A stretch of DNA of 5,065 nucleotides, from NCBI GenBank assembly GCA_005240015.1, contig SBBV01000568.1:1-5065 (forward strand), in the 5' to 3' direction. A model generated the notes under the pieces. It had not been told where the DNA came from and did not search any database. It was given only the letters and a program-made list of their open reading frames with translations. Shown piece by piece: positions 1 to 3,269 of this stretch. The DNA comes from Candidatus Odyssella thessalonicensis (GTDB lineage Bacteria; Pseudomonadota; Alphaproteobacteria; Bin65). Made by a program: the position numbers and the translations under genes. Each line of letters begins with the position of its first letter. Position 1 is the stretch's first letter.

Positions 1-18
1 GCGCGCCTCGAGGCGCGC
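1..18. repeat. Perfect 18-base palindrome, possible terminator of the minus-strand gene
   Basis: Positions 1-18 equal their own reverse complement and can form a 7-bp GC stem (GCGCGCC/GGCGCGC) with a TCGA loop. The palindrome lies 10 bases past the stop codon of the minus-strand enoyl-CoA hydratase gene, where a terminator hairpin would be expected. Any U-tract would lie outside the window, so it cannot be checked. Alternatively it could be the first codons of a downstream minus-strand gene: a GTG at 25-23 opens a frame reading VTARLEAR through the palindrome to the window edge. Confidence 0.35.
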
Positions 19-28
19 GGTCACGGCA

Positions 29-808
29 TCATCGCCCCGTGAACTTGGGCTTGCGCTTTTCCAGGAACGCGCGCGTGCCTTCGCGATAATCCTCGGTCTC
101 GACCGCGTCGTAGGGCTCCTGGTACTCGGCGTCGCTGAGCGGCCTGGGGTCGGCGAGCCGGTCGGCGAATTTCTTGTGCCAGCGGTTGGCGAGCGGCGCC
201 CCCGCGGCGATGCGCGCGGCCGTGGCGGCGACTTCCTCGGCGAGCGCGACATCGGGGACGACGCGGTTGACGAGCCCCCTCGCCAGCGCCTCGGCCGCGC
301 CGATTACCTTGCCTTCGAGCAGCAGCTCGAGCGCCACGGCGCGCCCGACGAGCTCCAGGAAAGCACGGTATTCGGGATAGCCGAGCACGACGCCGATGCG
401 GTTGATGGGAATTCCGAAGCGGCCTGATTCGCCCGAGAGGCGGAGATCGCACATGGTGGCGAGCTCGAGCCCGCCGCCGGTGCAGGGCCCGTATATCATG
501 GCGACGGTCGGGTGCCGGCAGCGCCGGATCGCCTCGAGCGTCGCGCGGATGAGATCGCCATAGCTCCGCGCCTGCGCCGCGGTGGCACGGGCGTCGCTGA
601 ACTCCGAAATATCGGCACCCGGGCAGAACGCGCGCTCGCCGGCGCCGCGGAGGACGACGCAGCGGAGATCGCCCTCAGCGTCGAGCGTGCGGAACGCGTC
701 GCCGAGCTCGCCCCACATCGCGCGCGTCAGCGCATTCAGGCTGGCGGGGCGGTTGAGCGTGACGGTGGCGACGCCGTCGGCGCCGCGGTCGACGAGGATG
801 TCGGGCAT
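29..808 (-). CDS. Enoyl-CoA hydratase/isomerase family protein (crotonase fold)
   Basis: 259 aa, the usual length for a single-domain crotonase. These cytosolic enzymes act on acyl-CoA thioesters, typically adding water to a 2-enoyl-CoA in fatty-acid or aromatic breakdown. Visible family features are the N-terminal VTLNRP strand (16-21), the first oxyanion-hole segment AFCPGADI (60-67), the second segment GGGLELA (111-117) with catalytic-type Glu115, and a C-terminal EDYREGTRAFLEKRKPKF segment closely resembling mammalian crotonase. A gapless alignment with rat crotonase from FGIP (131-134) puts Ile135 where the second catalytic Glu (Glu164) should be. The following PGAGGTQ loop is replaced by LGYPEYR. 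Standard hydratase activity is therefore uncertain, and an isomerase, lyase or specialised hydratase is possible. I chose the start MPDILVDRG because GAGGG lies 9 bases upstream. Starting at 934 would add 42 residues translated from an intergenic repeat. The gene is divergent from the transporter operon. Confidence 0.9.
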   Translation of the reverse strand: MPDILVDRGADGVATVTLNRPASLNALTRAMWGELGDAFRTLDAEGDLRCVVLRGAGERAFCPGADISEFSDARATAAQARSYGDLIRATLEAIRRCRHPTVAMIYGPCTGGGLELATMCDLRLSGESGRFGIPINRIGVVLGYPEYRAFLELVGRAVALELLLEGKVIGAAEALARGLVNRVVPDVALAEEVAATAARIAAGAPLANRWHKKFADRLADPRPLSDAEYQEPYDAVETEDYREGTRAFLEKRKPKFTGR

Positions 809-879
809 GCGAGAGCGCCCTCGAGGTGAAATTTCTGTTTGCCGTCGGAGGCAGGCGATAGCAAGCGCGTCGGTTTCTC

Positions 880-922
880 CCTCACCCGCGAAGCGGGGGG
901 AAGGTCGGGATGGGGGGTGAGG
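880..922. repeat. Intergenic palindromic repeat (REP-like)
   Basis: The ends form an inverted repeat, CCTCACCC (880-887) with GGGTGAGG (915-922). The left half also contains a small hairpin, CCCGC-GAA-GCGGG (885-897). Read through in the wrong frames, the unit encodes strings such as LTPHPDLPPASR and SPSPAKRGEGR. From general knowledge, these are typical spurious peptides from an abundant intergenic palindromic repeat in alphaproteobacterial and other proteobacterial genomes. It explains the spurious N-terminal extension of the hydratase frame. As RNA it could fold from either strand. Only one copy is visible, so its repetitive nature is inferred from recognition. Confidence 0.6.
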
Positions 923-1009
923 CCAAGTGCGCATGAACAGCGAGGACGGCCGCGGCCCGCGCCCTCGGACATTGCGGGTCGACGTCGCGCGCGAAGACGC
1001 CGCGTCGCC

Positions 1010-1038
1010 TTGACTTCGCGGAGGGCTCTCCGCACAGT
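1010..1038 (+). promoter_or_regulatory. Candidate sigma-70 promoter for the riboswitch-transporter operon
   Basis: TTGACT at 1010-1015 matches the -35 consensus at five of six positions. After a 17-base spacer, CACAGT at 1033-1038 matches TATAAT at only three of six, a weak -10 of the sort tolerated in GC-rich alphaproteobacteria. Transcription would begin near 1045, about five bases before helix P1 of the riboswitch, which is where a riboswitch promoter should place it. A perfect inverted repeat, GCGGAG-GGCT-CTCCGC (1018-1033), fills most of the spacer and touches the -10. The call rests on the -35 and the position. Confidence 0.4.
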
Positions 1039-1049
1039 CCGCCCCGCGT

Positions 1050-1141
1050 CAGGCTGGGGTGTCGCGCAGATGCACCGTGTACGCGCGGCTGAGAATACAC
1101 CCATCGAACCTGATCTGGTTCACGCCAGCGAAGGGAGCCTG
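1050..1141 (+). promoter_or_regulatory. TPP riboswitch aptamer (THI element)
   Basis: The RNA would bind thiamin pyrophosphate and repress the downstream genes. All helices can be traced: P1 CAGGCT (1050-1055) with AGCCTG (1136-1141), P2 GGGTG (1057-1061) with CACCC (1098-1102), P3 CGCGC (1063-1067) with GCGCG (1083-1087), P4 CCT (1109-1111) with AGG (1132-1134), and P5 CTGG (1115-1118) with CCAG (1125-1128). The two conserved ligand-binding stretches are intact: GCTGAGA (1088-1094), which recognises the pyrimidine ring, and ACCTGATCTGG plus GCCAGCGAAGGGA (1108-1118 and 1124-1136), which form the pyrophosphate-binding arm. This matches the thi-box consensus closely enough to be confident that it is a functional aptamer. 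The AAGGGAG at 1131-1137 falls inside P4/P1 and also looks like a Shine-Dalgarno for an ATG at 1143. Direct occlusion of ribosome binding by TPP is therefore a likely mode of action. I see no U-tract after the aptamer to suggest intrinsic termination. Confidence 0.95.
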
Positions 1142-1142
1142 C

Positions 1143-1205
1143 ATGCGGAACGCCAATCCGCCGCTCGAGGCTCCGTTCCGTCTGCCGGTTCCCGCGCTCG
1201 ATTAG
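1143..1205 (+). CDS. Putative 20-codon leader peptide coupled to the riboswitch
   Basis: A short frame starts two bases after the last P1 base of the riboswitch. It begins MRNANPP, ends VPALD, is proline-rich (five of 20 residues) and stops with TAG at 1203-1205. AAGGGAG (1131-1137), part of the aptamer, sits five bases before the ATG and would be an excellent Shine-Dalgarno that is hidden when TPP is bound. The stop codon overlaps the AGGGAG Shine-Dalgarno (1204-1209) of the binding-protein gene, a layout typical of translational coupling. The frame differs from that of the binding protein, so it is not an N-terminal extension. The peptide matches nothing I recognise. Its act of translation, rather than its product, may matter. 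It could be a chance frame: 20 open codons are not rare in GC-rich DNA, but the exact placement of both ends is suggestive. Confidence 0.45.
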   Translation: MRNANPPLEAPFRLPVPALD

Positions 1206-1215
1206 GGAGACCGGC
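1184..1215 (+). promoter_or_regulatory. Hairpin hiding the Shine-Dalgarno of the binding-protein gene
   Basis: GCCGGT (1184-1189) pairs perfectly with ACCGGC (1210-1215). After a small internal loop, CCC (1191-1193) pairs with GGG (1205-1207), closing an 11-base loop. The GGGAG ribosome-binding core at 1205-1209, seven bases before the ATG at 1217, is thus partly buried. A ribosome finishing the short upstream frame at 1203-1205 would melt the helix and expose the site. The pairing is seen directly in the sequence; its regulatory role is inferred. Confidence 0.45.
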
Positions 1216-1216
1216 G

Positions 1217-2371
1217 ATGAAGACTCTGATCCGCTTTGCCTTGTTGGCCGCGGCCCTGTCGCTCGGCGCCGCATCGGCGCGCGCGCAGGGAACCGAGGCG
1301 TTCCCGATTCTCGTTCCCGTCACCGGCGCGCTCGCGCTCGAAGGCCAGAGCCAGCGCGACGGCGCGCTGCTCGCCTTCGCCGAGCTCGAGCCCTCGATCA
1401 GGGCCGGGCGGGCGAGCCGGCCGTGGCCGCGCGCGGTGGTGCTCGACACCGGCTCCAACCCGCAGATCGCGGCGCAGGCCTTCGAGCGCGCGATGGGCGA
1501 GAGCCTGCGGCCGCGCGTGCTGATGGGCCCGATCGACGGCAACTCGATGCTCGCCCTCTTGCCCTTGGCCGAGCGCGAGAAGGTGGCGCTGCTCGCCGTG
1601 TCCGGCACGGCGCGGCTCACCGAGCTCGGCAACAAGCAGATCTTCCGCTTCTTCCCGAGCGACGCGGTCGTCAAGGCCGCGCAGGCCCGCTACGTCGTCG
1701 AGGAGCTGAAGCGCAGGAAGGTGGCCCTCGTCTATCAGAACACCGCCTACGGCCAGAGCGGCAACGAGCAGCTCGGCCTCTGGTTCGAGCGGCTCGGCGC
1801 CAGCGTCGTCTATCGCAACAGCGTACCGGTGACGACCAAGGAGCTGTCCGGCGTGATCGCGCAGGTGCGCGAGTCGGGCGCCGACGTGGTGGCGCTGCAG
1901 CTGCATTCGGGCTCGAGCGCGCTGTTCGTCGGCCAGGCCGCGCGCGCGGGCCTCAATCTGCCGATCGTCGCCGGCTCGGCCTTGCATCAGCCGAGCACGG
2001 CGGCGCTGCTGCAGCCCGGCGAGCTGAAGGGCGTGTGCGCGGAAACCGCTTCCGCGCCGGCGGCCGACGACCGCCCCGCGCTCGCCGCTTTCGCCAGAGC
2101 CTATCGCGAGCGCTTCAGGTCCGAGCCCGACGCCTTCGCCGTGGCGGCCTACGATGCGGTCAAAACCACGATGCGGGTCTGGGCCTCGGAGAAACCGCTG
2201 TTCGAGGCGCTCGCCGGCCTCAGCCATGACGGCCTCGCCATGACCTACCAGTCCGACGGCAAGGGCAACATGGCGCACGACGCGATCATCGTCTGCTACG
2301 ACGGCACGAGCCGCACGCCGCGCATCGCCAAGCGCTATTCGCGCCCGCACGAAGCGGCGGGGCGGCGCTGA
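1217..2371 (+). CDS. Periplasmic substrate-binding protein of a Liv/HAAT-type ABC importer, TPP-riboswitch controlled
   Basis: 384 aa, normal for type-1 periplasmic binding proteins of the Peripla_BP_6 (LivJ/LivK-like) group. It would capture the substrate in the periplasm and deliver it to the permeases encoded next. A signal peptide is clear: MKTLIR, a hydrophobic core, then ASARA with likely cleavage near residue 23. There is no lipobox. Family landmarks in order are PVTGALALEGQSQRDGALLA (34-53), DTGSNPQIAAQAFERAM (77-93), LMGPIDGNS (102-110) followed by VALLAVSGTA (123-132), FRFFPSD (143-149), VALVYQNTAYGQSG (169-182), GADVVALQLHSGSSALF (221-237), and AFARAYRERFRSEPDAFAVAAYDAVK (291-316). 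The start is set by AGGGAG seven bases upstream and by the signal peptide; a longer frame from 839 would translate the riboswitch. The ligand is unknown. The upstream TPP riboswitch points to thiamin, a precursor or a breakdown product rather than a branched-chain amino acid, but the binding residues cannot be assigned by eye. Confidence 0.9.
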   Translation: MKTLIRFALLAAALSLGAASARAQGTEAFPILVPVTGALALEGQSQRDGALLAFAELEPSIRAGRASRPWPRAVVLDTGSNPQIAAQAFERAMGESLRPRVLMGPIDGNSMLALLPLAEREKVALLAVSGTARLTELGNKQIFRFFPSDAVVKAAQARYVVEELKRRKVALVYQNTAYGQSGNEQLGLWFERLGASVVYRNSVPVTTKELSGVIAQVRESGADVVALQLHSGSSALFVGQAARAGLNLPIVAGSALHQPSTAALLQPGELKGVCAETASAPAADDRPALAAFARAYRERFRSEPDAFAVAAYDAVKTTMRVWASEKPLFEALAGLSHDGLAMTYQSDGKGNMAHDAIIVCYDGTSRTPRIAKRYSRPHEAAGRR

Positions 2372-2381
2372 GCGGCGCCCG

Positions 2382-3269
2382 ATGAGCTGGGCGCAGACCG
2401 CGATCGACGGCGTTGCGCTCGGCGCAGCCTATGCGCTGGTGGCGCTCGGCTTCGTGCTGATCCTGAACGCGGCCGGCGCGGTCAACTTCGCCCAGGGCGA
2501 CCTCGTGATGGCCGGCGGCTTCGCCGCGATCGTGTTCGCGGGGCTGCTGCCGATCGACAACGTCGGCGTGCCCGGCTTGGCGCTGGCGCCGCTCGTAGTC
2601 GTGGCCGGCGGCGCCTCGGGCTGGCTCATCGCCGAGATCGCCTATCGCCCCCTGCGCCACCACCCGCCCGTGGCGGTGTTCATCAGCACCATCGCGGTCG
2701 GCATCATGCTGCAGCACGGCGCCAACGGCCTGTTCGGCGCCGCCGAGCGGCGCACGCCGCCGCTGGTCGCCGGCGATGCGCTCACGGCGGACGGCCTCAC
2801 GATCAGCCTGCAGTCGATGGCGATCGTCGGCACCGCCGCAGTCGTGATCCTGCTGCTGCACCTGCTGCTCGAGCGCACGCAGCTCGGCCGCCGGCTGCGC
2901 GCCGCCGCCGAGGACGCCGAGATGGCGCGGGCGCTCGGCATCGCGGTGCGGCGGCTGACGGGGCTCGCCTTTGCACTCGGCGCCGGGCTCGCGGCGCTCG
3001 CCGGTCTGCTGCTCGCCAACGTCTACTTCGTGACGCCCACGGCCGGCCTCGCGTTCATGCTGAAGGCCTATATCGCGGTCACGATCGGCGGCTGGGGCTC
3101 GCTGCGCGGCGCCGTGATCGGCGCCTTCCTCGTGGCGATGTTCGAGGTCGTCGCGAGTCGCTTGTGGACTGCGACCATCGCCGACGCACTGCTCTATGTG
3201 GTGCTGCTGTTGGTGCTGCTGCTGCGACCCGAGGGCCTGTTCGGCGAAGCGGCGGGGCGGCGCGCGTGA
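2382..3269 (+). CDS. Inner-membrane permease, LivH-type subunit of the ABC importer
   Basis: 295 aa, the usual LivH length. It forms half of the membrane channel and pairs with the LivM-type domain encoded next. The opening GVALGAAYALVALGFVLILNAAGAVNFAQGDL (10-41) is the family hallmark (consensus G...G..YAL.ALG..LI....G..NFA.GDL). YRPLR (88-92) follows. The ATPase-contacting EAA-like loop is EDAEMARALGIAVRR (177-191). Further landmarks are AFMLKAYIAVTIGGWGSLRGAVIGA (224-248) and the terminal LLLRPEGLFGE (280-289). Hydrophobic segments lie at about 7-29, 35-57, 62-86, 95-115, 145-165, 193-215, 222-257 and 265-282. The ATG is 10 bases after the stop of the binding-protein gene with no strong Shine-Dalgarno, so translation is probably coupled. 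The stop overlaps the GTG start of the next gene. Confidence 0.92.
   Translation: MSWAQTAIDGVALGAAYALVALGFVLILNAAGAVNFAQGDLVMAGGFAAIVFAGLLPIDNVGVPGLALAPLVVVAGGASGWLIAEIAYRPLRHHPPVAVFISTIAVGIMLQHGANGLFGAAERRTPPLVAGDALTADGLTISLQSMAIVGTAAVVILLLHLLLERTQLGRRLRAAAEDAEMARALGIAVRRLTGLAFALGAGLAALAGLLLANVYFVTPTAGLAFMLKAYIAVTIGGWGSLRGAVIGAFLVAMFEVVASRLWTATIADALLYVVLLLVLLLRPEGLFGEAAGRRA

Larger units (their letters stand above)
809..1049. other. Divergent intergenic region upstream of the riboswitch
   Basis: This stretch separates the minus-strand hydratase start from the plus-strand riboswitch. It holds the hydratase ribosome-binding site (GAGGG on the minus strand), a palindromic repeat (880-922) and a candidate plus-strand promoter (1010-1038). 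A 10-base GC palindrome, GGCCGCGGCC, lies at 948-957 with no assigned role. Open frames crossing this region have repeat-derived or arginine-rich translations with no recognisable domain, so I call no gene here. I found no convincing minus-strand promoter for the hydratase. Confidence 0.6.

Noticed and set aside
22..30. ATG at 30-28 on the minus strand, overlapping the hydratase stop, as the start of a following gene
   Set aside because: It reaches a stop (TGA at 24-22) after two codons. A GTG at 25-23 stays open, but too little sequence remains to support a gene.
809..934. A 42-residue N-terminal extension of the enoyl-CoA hydratase
   Set aside because: The extra residues come from the intergenic repeat, and the crotonase fold begins normally at MPDILVDRG with GAGGG upstream.
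1146..1180. CGGAACG/CGTTCCG stem after the riboswitch as an intrinsic terminator
   Set aside because: The loop is 21 bases and no run of T follows (TCTGCCGG), so Rho-independent termination is unlikely.
839..1216. A 126-residue N-terminal extension of the substrate-binding protein from an ATG at 839
   Set aside because: It would translate the palindromic repeat and the whole riboswitch, and would bury the signal peptide. The ATG at 1217 has a good Shine-Dalgarno and is directly followed by the signal peptide.
1202..2350. A 382-codon open frame on the minus strand, opposite the binding-protein gene
   Set aside because: It has biased shadow composition, covers the signal peptide and ribosome-binding site of a clear gene, and has no recognisable motif.
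2364..2379. GGCGC/GCGCC hairpin spanning the stop codon between the binding protein and the permease
   Set aside because: A five-base GC stem is common by chance in this composition, and no U-tract or other regulatory hallmark accompanies it.
3164..3265. An ATG at 3164 as start of the fused LivM-LivG protein
   Set aside because: It lies inside the livH-type gene and adds only arginine-rich residues typical of an out-of-frame shadow. The GTG at 3266 overlapping the upstream stop is the standard arrangement.
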